Assembly (NCBI RefSeq): GCF_017310035.1
Contig: NZ_CP022296.1
Location: forward strand, 806,001 to 870,000
Length of the DNA: 64,000 nt
Direction of reading: 5' to 3'
DNA from: Nocardioides sp. S5
Lineage (GTDB): Bacteria; Actinomycetota; Actinomycetes; Propionibacteriales; Nocardioidaceae
Shown here: positions 18,884-27,361 of the stretch, piece after piece
How the letters are laid out: the number at the start of each line of letters is the position of its first letter
Numbering within the stretch: position 1 is the stretch's first letter
The notes under the pieces: model-generated
What the model was told of the DNA's origin: nothing
The model's database searches: none
What the model saw: the letters and a program-made list of their open reading frames with translations, nothing else
Made by a program: the position numbers and the translations under genes

Positions 18884-19462
18884 TCAGGACAGGTCGCTGA
18901 TCTCCCGCTCGAGGTTGGTCCGGGCGGCAGGTTCCCACAGCGCTCGGGCCTGCGTGGTGTGGAAGAGGTGCGGCTTCGCCGCGAGGTCGCGCAGCACCGC
19001 CGCCCGCCCGGCGCGGAAGTCCGGCTCCGCGACGTGGGCGAAGTCGGCGCGCACCCCCGCGGCGTAGGTGTCGTAGCGCTCCCGCGGGGCGGCCAGGATC
19101 GCCAGGTCGGCGTCGCTGAGCGCGCAGGCGGACGTGTCGTCGTCGGCCGGTCGGTGGTGGGCGGTCATCCGCACCAGCCGCGCCACCTCGTCGGCGTACG
19201 CCGTCGGGAGGACACGCTCGGCCCACTGCGCCGACCGCTCCTCGTCGTCGGGGCCGCCGTCGTAGACGGCGTCGTGGAACCACGCCGCGAGCGCCACGGT
19301 CGTGCGGTCGAAGCCGGCGCCCGAGGCGGCGAGCAGCTCGAGGCGGTCCAGCACCTCGGCCAGGTGGAGCCGGTCGTGGTATCCCGGGCGGTCCCAGGCG
19401 GTGAGGAGCTCGTCGCGCAGGTCGTGGTGGTCGGGCAGCGGCCAGCGTTCGGCGAGGCTCAT
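18884..19462 (-). CDS. HD-domain metal-dependent phosphohydrolase-like protein
   Basis: 192 residues. The HD signature is spread over YHDRLHLAEVLDRL, AAWFHDAVYDG (the His-Asp pair), RMTAHH and ALSDADLAIL. These are the metal ligands of predicted HD hydrolases, which act on nucleotides or phosphate esters. Substrate unknown. The ATG at 19462 overlaps the stop of the MpaB-like gene by 4 bp, so the two are co-translated. The stop is 18 bp from the convergent GntR gene. Confidence 0.82.
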   Translation of the reverse strand: MSLAERWPLPDHHDLRDELLTAWDRPGYHDRLHLAEVLDRLELLAASGAGFDRTTVALAAWFHDAVYDGGPDDEERSAQWAERVLPTAYADEVARLVRMTAHHRPADDDTSACALSDADLAILAAPRERYDTYAAGVRADFAHVAEPDFRAGRAAVLRDLAAKPHLFHTTQARALWEPAARTNLEREISDLS

Positions 19463-20355
19463 GCCTGTGCGGTCTCCTGCTGGAGCGCCCTCGCCCGCTC
19501 GTGCCCCGACGACATCGCCCAGCGGATGGTGCGGGTGCCGAGCTGGCCCAGCACGCGGTTGGTCAGCGGCGGCACCGGCGGCAGACGCAGCTCGCGCCTC
19601 GCCTCGGTCGGCAGCAGGCCGATGGCCGCAGCCGCCAGCGACAGGTAGCCCGGGCGGGCCGCGATCGGAAGGTCGGGGTGGAGCAGGAGGAAGGAGATGG
19701 CCTCGCGGGCCTCGGGGGTCGCGCGCAGCTCGTGTGCGTAGGCCTCGAGAACCGTGCGCAGCTCGGCCTCGGTCCGCGGGGCCCCGGTCACGCCGAGGTG
19801 CTCGGCGGCGACGGCGGTCTGGGCGACGTAGGTGTCGCGCTCGCGTCCGACGAGCCGTTGCTGGCCGTAGCGGTCGTGTGCGGCGAGGAAGCTGTCGATC
19901 TCGGCGACGTGCACCCAGCCGAGCAGGTGCGGGTCGTTGGCGGCGTACGCCGTGCCGTCGGGCATCGTGCCGGTGACCGACTCGTGGGCGCGCTGCACGG
20001 CGCGGATCACCTGGAGCGCGTCGCGCTCGGTGCCGAACGTCGTCATCGCGATGTAGGTGGAGACCTGCGCCAGCCGGCCCCACATGTCGCCGCGGTAGCC
20101 GGAGTGGTCGGCCACCCCCTGCATGGCGGCGGGGTGGAGCGACTGGAGCATGACCGCGCGGATGCCGCCGACGAACATCGACGCGTCTCCGTGGACGCGC
20201 GCGATCGGGGAGTCGGGCGCGAACCACCGCGGGCCGGGCGTGCCGTGGACGCGCTCGCGCGCCTGCTCGCCGTTGGGCCCGGCCACCTTGCGGAACAGCT
20301 CGGCGCCGAGGCGCTCGCGGAGGGTCACGTGGTCGAGAGTAGGACCCGCGGACAA
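19459..20355 (-). CDS. MpaB-like (DUF2236) oxygenase-family protein
   Basis: 298 residues. Typical DUF2236 sequence is present: an Arg-rich N-terminal part, GDASMFVGGIRAVMLQSLHPAAM with the likely haem- or metal-associated His, TYIAMTTFGTERDA, and LGWVHVAEIDSFL. Members include the latex-clearing protein Lcp and the MpaB family, which carry a b-type haem coordinated by His, but most are uncharacterised. Function here is unknown; it may be a haem-dependent oxygenase. It is coupled by ATGA to an HD hydrolase gene and divergent from the MerR-alcohol dehydrogenase pair. Confidence 0.8.
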   Translation of the reverse strand: MSAGPTLDHVTLRERLGAELFRKVAGPNGEQARERVHGTPGPRWFAPDSPIARVHGDASMFVGGIRAVMLQSLHPAAMQGVADHSGYRGDMWGRLAQVSTYIAMTTFGTERDALQVIRAVQRAHESVTGTMPDGTAYAANDPHLLGWVHVAEIDSFLAAHDRYGQQRLVGRERDTYVAQTAVAAEHLGVTGAPRTEAELRTVLEAYAHELRATPEAREAISFLLLHPDLPIAARPGYLSLAAAAIGLLPTEARRELRLPPVPPLTNRVLGQLGTRTIRWAMSSGHERARALQQETAQA

Positions 20356-20371
20356 GGGCGAGGGCCGGCCT

Positions 20372-20401
20372 TTGACTTCGAGTGCTCGAAGTTCCTACCG
20401 T
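20372..20401 (+). promoter_or_regulatory. MerR-type promoter with operator palindrome
   Basis: A -35 element TTGACT (20372-20377) and a -10-like TACCGT (20396-20401) are 18 bp apart. The spacer contains a perfect 8+2+8 palindrome ACTTCGAG-TG-CTCGAAGT (20375-20392). A dimeric regulator lying between -35 and -10 is the hallmark of MerR promoters. The expected start site coincides with the GTG at 20409, suggesting a leaderless autoregulated transcript that runs into the alcohol dehydrogenase gene. Confidence 0.65.
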
Positions 20402-20408
20402 CGATGAC

Positions 20409-20870
20409 GTGACCACCGACGCAGCCGCTCGCAGCTACTCCATCAAGGAGGCGGCAGCCCTCACCGGCCTGCCGGCCAGCACGCTGCGCTACTACGAGCA
20501 GGTGGGCGTCGTCGCCCCGGTCAACCGCGGCGCGAGCAGCGGCCACCGCGTCTACGACGAGGGCGACCTCGACCAGCTCATGTGGGTCTCCTGCCTGGCC
20601 GCCACTGGCATGTCGATCGGTGACATGCGCGTCTACATGGACAACAACCGGCTGGGCGCCGAGGCGGCCGCCGACCAGCAGCGGCTCCTCGAGGATCAGC
20701 AGGTGCGGCTCGCGGCCGAGGCCGAGGCGCTCGTCCTGCGGCAGCGCTACGTCGACCTCAAGATCACCTACTGGCAGGCCGTCCGCGAGGGCGACACCGA
20801 CCGGAGCGAGCAGATCTCCCGCAGCGCCCGAGAGCTCGCCGACGAGCTGCGCGCGGTCACGCACGACTGA
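20409..20870 (+). CDS. MerR-family regulator (AdhR-like)
   Basis: 153 residues. The MerR helix-turn-helix and wing are at about 9-75 (SIKEAAALTGLPASTLRYYEQVGVV, here split as SIKEAAALTGLPASTLRYYE and GHRVYDEGDLDQLMWV), followed by a coiled-coil dimerisation helix. No cysteines are placed for metal or aldehyde sensing in the C-terminal part apart from Cys in VSCLAATGMS. AdhR-type members regulate aldehyde-detoxifying alcohol dehydrogenases, and one follows 51 bp downstream. The GTG at 20409 is chosen over the upstream in-frame start at 20382, which lies inside the operator palindrome. Confidence 0.85.
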   Translation: MTTDAAARSYSIKEAAALTGLPASTLRYYEQVGVVAPVNRGASSGHRVYDEGDLDQLMWVSCLAATGMSIGDMRVYMDNNRLGAEAAADQQRLLEDQQVRLAAEAEALVLRQRYVDLKITYWQAVREGDTDRSEQISRSARELADELRAVTHD

Positions 20871-20921
20871 CCCGGCACCCCGGAGAAGTCCACCACCCCC
20901 GAGAGAACGGAAGACGTCCCC

Positions 20922-21962
20922 ATGCGCGTCAACGCCTACGCAGCACCCTCCGCCGGCCAGCCGCTGGCTCCGACCACCATCGAGCGCCGCGAGGTCGGTG
21001 CCCACGACGTGCTGATCGCCGTCGACTACGCCGGCATCTGCCACTCCGACATCCACACCGTCAACGGCGACTGGGGCCCGCAGCCCTTCCCCGTGGTGCC
21101 CGGCCACGAGATCGTCGGCACCGTCACCGAGATCGGCCCCGACGTCACCCGACACGCGGTCGGCGACCGTGTCGGCGTCGGCTGCATGGTCAGCTCCTGC
21201 GGCACCTGCGACAACTGCCGCAGCGGCGACGAGCAGTACTGCCGCAGCGGCATGGTCGGCACGTACGCCGCCACCGACCGCGACGGCACCACCACCCAGG
21301 GCGGCTACTCCACCCACGTCGTGGTCGACGCCGACTTCGTGCTCACTGTGCCCGAGAGCCTCGACGCCGCGGCCGCCGCGCCGCTGCTGTGCGCCGGCAT
21401 CACGACGTACTCCCCGCTCAAGCACTGGCAGGCCGGCCCCGGCAAGAAGGTCGCGGTCGTCGGCCTCGGTGGGCTGGGCCACATGGCCGTCAAGATCGCC
21501 CACGCCATGGGCGCGGAGGTCACGGTGCTCTCGCAGTCGCTGAAGAAGCAGGAGGACGGCCTCCGCCTCGGCGCCGACCACTACTTCGCCACCAGCGACC
21601 CCGACACCTTCGAGGCGCTCGCGAGCTCCTTCGACCTGATCATCAACACCGTCAGCGCGAAGATCGACGTCAGCGCCTACCTCGGGCTGCTCGCCGTCAA
21701 CGGTGCCATGGTCAACGTCGGCGCCCCGGCCGAGCCGCTGAGCCTCAACGTGTTCTCGCTGCTCAGCAACCGCCGCACCTTCGCGGGCTCCATGATCGGC
21801 GGCATCGCCGAGACCCAGGAGATGCTCGACTTCTGCGCCGAGCACGGCATCGTCAGCGAGGTCGAGGTGATCGGCGCTGACCAGGTGAACGAGGCGTACG
21901 AGCGGGTGCTGGCCTCCGACGTGCGCTACCGCTTCGTCATCGACACCAGCACGCTCGGCTGA
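20922..21962 (+). CDS. Zinc-dependent NAD(P) alcohol dehydrogenase
   Basis: 346 residues of the medium-chain dehydrogenase family, cinnamyl/YjgB-like type. The catalytic zinc ligands are in GICHSDIH and GHEIVGTV, and the structural zinc site is [15 protein letters not shown]. The Rossmann motif is [13 protein letters not shown] near residue 180. It interconverts aldehydes and alcohols, likely detoxifying aldehydes under control of the adjacent MerR protein. It is the second gene of that operon. The stop lies 9 bp from the convergent XPB gene. Confidence 0.92.
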   Translation: MRVNAYAAPSAGQPLAPTTIERREVGAHDVLIAVDYAGICHSDIHTVNGDWGPQPFPVVPGHEIVGTVTEIGPDVTRHAVGDRVGVGCMVSSCGTCDNCRSGDEQYCRSGMVGTYAATDRDGTTTQGGYSTHVVVDADFVLTVPESLDAAAAAPLLCAGITTYSPLKHWQAGPGKKVAVVGLGGLGHMAVKIAHAMGAEVTVLSQSLKKQEDGLRLGADHYFATSDPDTFEALASSFDLIINTVSAKIDVSAYLGLLAVNGAMVNVGAPAEPLSLNVFSLLSNRRTFAGSMIGGIAETQEMLDFCAEHGIVSEVEVIGADQVNEAYERVLASDVRYRFVIDTSTLG

Positions 21963-21971
21963 GCCGGACGG

Positions 21972-23621
21972 TCACTCGGCGTCGGCGGCCAGGTCGCCGG
22001 CGTCGATGATCCGGTAGGCGTAGCCCTGCTCGGCGAGGAAGCGCTGGCGGTTCTGCGCGAAGTCGGCGTCGACGGTGTCGCGCGAGACGATCGTGTAGAA
22101 GTGCGCGCTGCGGCCCTCGGTCTTGGGTCGCAGCAGCCGCCCGAGCCGCTGGGCCTCCTCCTGCCGCGAGCCGAACGACCCGCTCACCTGGATCGCCACC
22201 TCGGCCGAGGGCAGGTCGATGGAGAAGTTCGCCACCTTGCTCACCACGAGCAGGCCGATCTCGCCTGCGCGGAAGGCGTTGAAGAGCCGCTGCCGCTCCT
22301 TGACCGGGGTCTCGCCCTTGATGACCGGTGCGTCGAGCATGGCCGCGATCTCGTCGAGCTGGTCGATGTACTGCCCGATCACCAGGGTCGGCTGCCCGGC
22401 GTGCTGGCGCACCAGGTCGCGTACGACGTCGATCTTGGCGTGGGTGCACGATGCGAGGCGGTAGCGGGTGTCGGGGTCGCTCGTGGCGTACGCCAGGCGC
22501 TCGCCGTCGGGCAGCGTCACCCGCACCTCGACGCAGTCGGCGGGCGCGATGTAGCCCTGTGCCTCGATGTCCTTCCACGGCGCGTCGTAGCGCTTGGGCC
22601 CGATGAGGGAGAAGACCTCGCCCTCGCGGCCGTCCTCACGGACCAGTGTCGCGGTGAGCCCGAGGCGCCGACGGGCCTGGAGGTTCGCGGTCATCCGGAA
22701 GATCGGCGCAGGGAGCAGGTGGACCTCGTCGTAGACGATGAGGCCCCAGTCGCGCGCATCTAGCAGCTCGAGGTGGGGATAGACGCCCTTCCGCTTCGTG
22801 GTCAGCACCTGGTAGGTCGCGATGGTGACCGGACGGACCTCCTTCACCGCACCGGAGTACTCGCCGATCTCGTCGGCGGTGAGCGACGTGCGCGCGACCA
22901 GCTCGTCCTTCCACTGCCGCGCGCTCACGGTGTTGGTGACCAGGATCAGCGTCGTGGCCTGCGCCTGCGCCATGGAGGCGGCGCCGACGATCGTCTTGCC
23001 GGCGCCGCAGGGCAGCACGACCACGCCCGACCCGCCGTCCCAGAAGGACTCGGCCGCCTCGCGCTGGTAGGGGCGCAGCGTCCAGCCGTCCTCGGCGAGG
23101 TCGATCGCGTGCGCCTCGCCGTCGACGTAGCCGGCGAAGTCCTCCGCCGGCCAGCCCAGCTTGAGCAGCGCCTGCTTGAGGTTGCCCCGCTCGCTCGGGT
23201 GGACCGCGACGGTGTCGGGGTCGAGCCGGGCGCCGACCATCCCGGCGACCTTCTTGGCCCGGAGCACCTCCTCGAGGACCGGCCGGTCGACCGATGACAG
23301 CACCAGGCCGTGCACCGGGTGCTTCTCCAGCCGCAGCCGGCCGTAGCGGCCCATGGTCTCGGCGACGTCGACGAGCAGCGCGTGCGGGACGGCGTACCTC
23401 GACCACGTCAGCAGCGCGTCGACGACCTGCTCGGCGTCGTGCCCGGCGGCGCGGGCGTTCCAGAGACCCAGCGGGGTGAGGCGGTAGGTGTGGATGTGCT
23501 CGGGGGAGCGCTCGAGCTCGGCGAAGGGGGCGATCGCCTTGCGCGCCTCGGGCGCCGAGGGGTGGTCGACCTCGAGCAGGAGCGTCTTGTCCGACTGGAC
23601 GATGAGGGGACCGTCATTCAC
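21972..23621 (-). CDS. XPB/Ssl2-type DNA repair helicase
   Basis: 549 residues, superfamily 2 helicase. There is an N-terminal ~170-residue DNA-damage recognition-like domain. Walker A is LPCGAGKT with Lys209, motif II is DEVH, the RED motif is in TLVREDGREGE, and motif VI is QEEAQRLGRLLRP. Bacterial XPB is a 3'-5' helicase linked to repair or transcription-coupled unwinding. It is the last gene of a three-gene reverse operon with a CGNR zinc-finger protein and a helicase-associated protein, 27 bp after the former. All helicase motifs look intact. Confidence 0.93.
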   Translation of the reverse strand: MNDGPLIVQSDKTLLLEVDHPSAPEARKAIAPFAELERSPEHIHTYRLTPLGLWNARAAGHDAEQVVDALLTWSRYAVPHALLVDVAETMGRYGRLRLEKHPVHGLVLSSVDRPVLEEVLRAKKVAGMVGARLDPDTVAVHPSERGNLKQALLKLGWPAEDFAGYVDGEAHAIDLAEDGWTLRPYQREAAESFWDGGSGVVVLPCGAGKTIVGAASMAQAQATTLILVTNTVSARQWKDELVARTSLTADEIGEYSGAVKEVRPVTIATYQVLTTKRKGVYPHLELLDARDWGLIVYDEVHLLPAPIFRMTANLQARRRLGLTATLVREDGREGEVFSLIGPKRYDAPWKDIEAQGYIAPADCVEVRVTLPDGERLAYATSDPDTRYRLASCTHAKIDVVRDLVRQHAGQPTLVIGQYIDQLDEIAAMLDAPVIKGETPVKERQRLFNAFRAGEIGLLVVSKVANFSIDLPSAEVAIQVSGSFGSRQEEAQRLGRLLRPKTEGRSAHFYTIVSRDTVDADFAQNRQRFLAEQGYAYRIIDAGDLAADAE

Positions 23622-23648
23622 CAGGCGAGTCTACGGACGACGCGGGCG

Positions 23649-24176
23649 TCAGCTCGCCGACGCCGCCTTCTGCCGGGCCCGGAAGGCCGCGACGTTGGCG
23701 CGCGAGGAGCAGCGGTCGGAGCAGTAGCGGCGCGACTGGTTGGGCGAGGTGTCGACGTAGACGTGGTCGCAGCGGGCCTCCGCGCAGGTCCCCAGTCGCG
23801 TGGCGCCGAGGTCGCACACCAGGTTGGCCAGGCCCATCAGGGCCTCGCCGACCAGCAGCTCGGCCACCGACGCCGCCCGGTTGGCGACGTGCATGTGGAG
23901 GTTGTCGGGGTCGTGGTCGGAGATCATCGGGGTCACCGGGTGCGCGGCGAGGAGGTCGTTGAGCTGGCTCACCACGAGCGCTACGTCGTCGACGTCCGAG
24001 GCGTCGAAGACCGGGCGCAGGTCGGACTGGAAGGCCTGCAGGGACGCCACGTCGCCGGGGGCCACCGACCGGTGCAGCCACGAGCGGTCCGCGAGGTGCT
24101 CGCGCAGCGCCGACTCGTCCGCCAGGTCGGCGTTGACGAGCGAGGCGGCGCGCTCGGCGTAGCGGATGAAGTCCAC
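23649..24176 (-). CDS. CGNR zinc-finger protein (ABATE domain)
   Basis: 175 residues. The N-terminal part fits the stress-induced ABATE domain (NADLADESALREHLADRSWL, LRPVFDASDV, LNDLLAAHPV). The C-terminal zinc finger is GTCAEARCDHVYVD followed by RYCSDRCSSRANVAAFRARQ, with four cysteines; CSSRAN replaces the name-giving CGNR-type sequence. Such proteins are presumed DNA-binding regulators. It lies between the helicase-associated gene (32 bp) and the XPB helicase gene (27 bp), so all three are probably co-transcribed; that suggests, but does not prove, a link to the helicase. Confidence 0.85.
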   Translation of the reverse strand: MDFIRYAERAASLVNADLADESALREHLADRSWLHRSVAPGDVASLQAFQSDLRPVFDASDVDDVALVVSQLNDLLAAHPVTPMISDHDPDNLHMHVANRAASVAELLVGEALMGLANLVCDLGATRLGTCAEARCDHVYVDTSPNQSRRYCSDRCSSRANVAAFRARQKAASAS

Positions 24177-24208
24177 GGGGCCAGTCTACGGAGCGGGTCC
24201 CGGCCGCT

Positions 24209-26476
24209 TCAGGCTCGGCGTACGCCGGTGATGCGGTGCACCGCGAACTCGCGCACGTCGTCGGCGCGGTGGTCGAAGGCAGAGAGCCGACCGCCGTCGA
24301 GACGCCGCGGGTCGACGACCCGCTCACCCGTGGCACCGTGGTTGTCGACGTAGCCGATCACGACGGTGGTGCCCGTCTCGATGGCCTCGCGCAGTGCGGC
24401 CAGGGCACCGGACGGGGTCGTGGCCTCGACGCTGGAGGGGCGCGAGGACTCGGCCCGGTCGCCGGCGCGGATGGCGGTCGCCACCGCCTGCACCTGCGCG
24501 ACCTGGCGGGCCTCGACGGCCCCGGCAGGACGGCGCCCCCGCCGGGAGCGGGCGCGCTGGAGGTCGGGGCGGCTGACCCGGACGGTGCCGTCCGCGGCCT
24601 CCACCACCGGCGCCGCGCCGAGCTCGCGGAGCCGGGGGAGCAGCACGTCGATCGGCGACGTGGCGATCGCGACGGTGGGTGCGAGCAGGCGCAGGCCGAG
24701 CGTGCGTGCCCGCGCGTCGTGCACCAGTGCCGCGAGCGCGGCCTCGTCGTCCGCGCGCAGGAACGCCTCCGCGTGGCCCACGCGGACGCTTCCGAAGGTG
24801 CGGGCCACGTCGTCGACGAGGAACTCCAGCGGCTGGGGGACCGGTGTCTGCGACACGGACGTCAGGAAGTCGCGGACCTCGAGCGCGGACCAGCCGGCGT
24901 CGAAGCCGCGGCGCAGGGAGCCGGAGGAGAAGCGGTAGACGGTGGCGCCGCCGCGCGACTCGACGTCGGCGAGCAGGTGGAGCCGGCGAGCGACCTCGGT
25001 CTCGAGCGGGCCGGGCGCGACCGCGGTCAGGTCGGCCTGGAGCAGCACGTGGTCGACCGGACGGGGGAGGTGGGGCTCGAGGGCCGTGGCGGCCTCGCCG
25101 AGGTCGCCCGTGGCCACGTGCCGGCCGCTCGGGGGCAGGCCGCCGGCTCCGCTGACGCCGAGCACCCCGGCCTCGGTGAGCGCGGCGGCGACGAGGTCGC
25201 CGAAGACGGTCGGGCGCCGCGGCCGCAGCCAGGCGACCCGCTGGACGAGCGACGCGACGCCTGTCCCGGCGGCGAGCACCTCGCCCTCGGGCACCTCGGC
25301 CAGCACCCGCAGCGCCAGTCGCCTGGCTTCCTCGGCCAGGCCGCTGGACAGCTCGGGGGCCAGGGCGTTCCACGACTTGCCGGCCGCGTCGCGCGAGCCC
25401 ACCAACGACGGGACGCGGCTGCTCGCCAGCCAGCCGCCGACCAGTCGCGCCCAGCGCTCAGCGATCGGGAGCCCCGACCACACGTCGAACTCGTCGGTCG
25501 GCAGCCACGACGGGGTCCCGTCGGCCACCGCGGCCTCGGCGATCAGCCCGGCCGACAGGCCGATCTCGACGACGAGAGCCGCGCCGGCCTCGTCGACGTG
25601 CAGCTCGCGCGCGACCGCCTTCAGGTCGCGCACGGCCAGGCCGCCGCTGCGCAGCACGCTCGGCGGCTCGACGCCCCAGTGGTCGAGCAGCAGCTCCACC
25701 CGGCGTACGACGTCGAAGGCGGCGCCCGCGGCGCTGCGGGCGACGAGCGCGGCGTCGCGCTGCGACGTGGCGAGGTCGGGGACGAGGTCCACCGGCTCGG
25801 TCGTGGTGCGACCGCCCCGCAGGGCCAGCCCCACCTCGCCGGGCAGGACGACGGTGGCGCCCTCGCGCGGCACGAGCAGGCGCCTGCTGATCAGCTCCTC
25901 GGCCGGCGAGCGGGCGTCGCGGGGTGCCACGGTGCGCCGCGCGGCGCCGGTCGTGCCCTCGCCGCCGTGGGCGTCGACGTGGCGCAGCAGGGCGGTCGCG
26001 GCGGGACTGAGCTCGGCGAGCCGGGCCGCGATGTCGGCGGCCGGCGCGGGCTCGGGGCTCACCGGTCGCAGGCCGCTGGCCGACACCGGCAGGCCCCGCA
26101 TCGCGTCGGCCACGCCGCTGAGGGCGCGGATGCCGCTCGGGGTCTCCCACGCCAGAGCCAGGTCGAGGAGGCGCTGCAGGGCAGCGGCGGTCCGGGTGGG
26201 GTCCGCGTGGACCATCGAGATCAGCTGCTCGGAAGTGGTTTGCCCCGCGACCAGCAGGGCATCAAGCACGGAGAGCTCGAGACGGTCCAGGCCGTCGAGG
26301 GCGCGGTGGATCGACGAACGTGTGGCAGCCCGCGAGGCCAGCTGCGAGGAATCCTGAGGGGCGGGTGTGGCGAGATCCGGTCGGGCAGCGAGCAGCGCCA
26401 CGAGTCGCTCGTCCGGCCAGCCACGGAGCTGGTCGGCGAGGGTGCGTGGGGGTGTCGTCCGCGCTGAGCTGGACAT
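24209..26476 (-). CDS. Helicase-associated (XPB_C-like) domain protein
   Basis: 755 residues. It lacks Walker motifs and is built of helical and winged-helix-like segments: an N-terminal SSIHRALDGLDRLELSVLDAL unit and a central repeat-like region. The C-terminal part, about residues 550-755, has VLLQADLTAVAPGPLE, typical of the helicase XPB/Ssl2 N-terminal-like domain, and finally a WYL-like strand region (TTVVIGYVDNHGATGERVVD, FDHRADDVREFAVHRITG). In actinobacteria this family travels with XPB. Start: ATG at 26476; the longer frame upstream runs over the divergent PP2C gene. A long Arg-rich linker (RARSRRGRRPAGA) lies near residue 660. Confidence 0.8.
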   Translation of the reverse strand: MSSSARTTPPRTLADQLRGWPDERLVALLAARPDLATPAPQDSSQLASRAATRSSIHRALDGLDRLELSVLDALLVAGQTTSEQLISMVHADPTRTAAALQRLLDLALAWETPSGIRALSGVADAMRGLPVSASGLRPVSPEPAPAADIAARLAELSPAATALLRHVDAHGGEGTTGAARRTVAPRDARSPAEELISRRLLVPREGATVVLPGEVGLALRGGRTTTEPVDLVPDLATSQRDAALVARSAAGAAFDVVRRVELLLDHWGVEPPSVLRSGGLAVRDLKAVARELHVDEAGAALVVEIGLSAGLIAEAAVADGTPSWLPTDEFDVWSGLPIAERWARLVGGWLASSRVPSLVGSRDAAGKSWNALAPELSSGLAEEARRLALRVLAEVPEGEVLAAGTGVASLVQRVAWLRPRRPTVFGDLVAAALTEAGVLGVSGAGGLPPSGRHVATGDLGEAATALEPHLPRPVDHVLLQADLTAVAPGPLETEVARRLHLLADVESRGGATVYRFSSGSLRRGFDAGWSALEVRDFLTSVSQTPVPQPLEFLVDDVARTFGSVRVGHAEAFLRADDEAALAALVHDARARTLGLRLLAPTVAIATSPIDVLLPRLRELGAAPVVEAADGTVRVSRPDLQRARSRRGRRPAGAVEARQVAQVQAVATAIRAGDRAESSRPSSVEATTPSGALAALREAIETGTTVVIGYVDNHGATGERVVDPRRLDGGRLSAFDHRADDVREFAVHRITGVRRA

Positions 26477-26545
26477 TCCTCTTACGCTACTCGCCGGGTC
26501 GGCGCCGTCGCCCCACATCTCGACACGGGGCGAAGAGGGCCGGGC

Positions 26546-27361
26546 ATGAAGAACGTCGATCTCCACCACGGCGCGGCGACCGACGTCGGACTCGTGCGCA
26601 AGGTCAACGAGGACTCCTTCCTGGTGGCGCCGCCGATCTTCGTGGTCGCCGACGGGATGGGCGGGCACTCCGGCGGGGACGTCGCCAGCCAGATGGTGGT
26701 CGAGGAGTTCCAGCGCCTCTCCGAGGTCTACGACCCGGCCCGCGGGGCCGAGCACGTCGCGGGCGCGTTCGCCCGCGCACAGGCCCGCATCGTCGACTTC
26801 GGCAACGCCCACCGCGCGCTCCAGCCGGGCTGGCACGCCGGCACGACCGCCGTCGTCGCGGCCCTGGTCGACGACGACGGCGTGGCGAAGTGGCTGCTGG
26901 CCAACCTCGGCGACTCCCGCATCTACCGCGTCACCGAGGGGCGGCTCGAGCAGATCAGCGTCGACCACTCGGTCGTGCAGGAGCTCATCGACGCCGGACA
27001 GATCACCGAGCAGCAGGCGGCCGTCCACCCCGAGCGCCACGTCATCACCCGCGCGCTCGGCAGCCCCGAGGGCATCGAGCCCGACTTCTTCCTCCTGCCC
27101 CTCGGCTCGGTCGAGCGCCTCCTGCTCTGCAGCGACGGGGTCACGGGGATGATCGAGGACAAGGAGATCGAGGACATCCTCGAGACCATCGCCGACCCCC
27201 GCGACGCGGCCGACGGGCTGGTGCGCGCCGCGGTCGCGGCAGGTGGTCGCGACAACGCCACGGCCGTCGTCGTCGATGTGGTGGGATTGGTCAAGGACGC
27301 CACCTACGACTCACAGCGCCAGCTGCAGAGTCTCGAATCCAAGCTGGGGGGACGACTGTGA
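26546..27361 (+). CDS. PP2C-family Ser/Thr protein phosphatase
   Basis: 271 residues. The PPM metal-binding motifs are all present: VNEDSF, VADGMGGHSGGD, GTTAVVAAL, NLGDSRIYR, LLCSDGVTG and GRDNATAVVVD. It removes phosphate from Ser/Thr residues using two metal ions and is cytoplasmic (no membrane segment). Its stop overlaps the following FHA gene (GTGA), so phosphatase and phospho-binding protein are coupled. No Ser/Thr kinase gene is in the window, so the kinase must be elsewhere. The start is ATG at 26546. Confidence 0.93.
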   Translation: MKNVDLHHGAATDVGLVRKVNEDSFLVAPPIFVVADGMGGHSGGDVASQMVVEEFQRLSEVYDPARGAEHVAGAFARAQARIVDFGNAHRALQPGWHAGTTAVVAALVDDDGVAKWLLANLGDSRIYRVTEGRLEQISVDHSVVQELIDAGQITEQQAAVHPERHVITRALGSPEGIEPDFFLLPLGSVERLLLCSDGVTGMIEDKEIEDILETIADPRDAADGLVRAAVAAGGRDNATAVVVDVVGLVKDATYDSQRQLQSLESKLGGRL

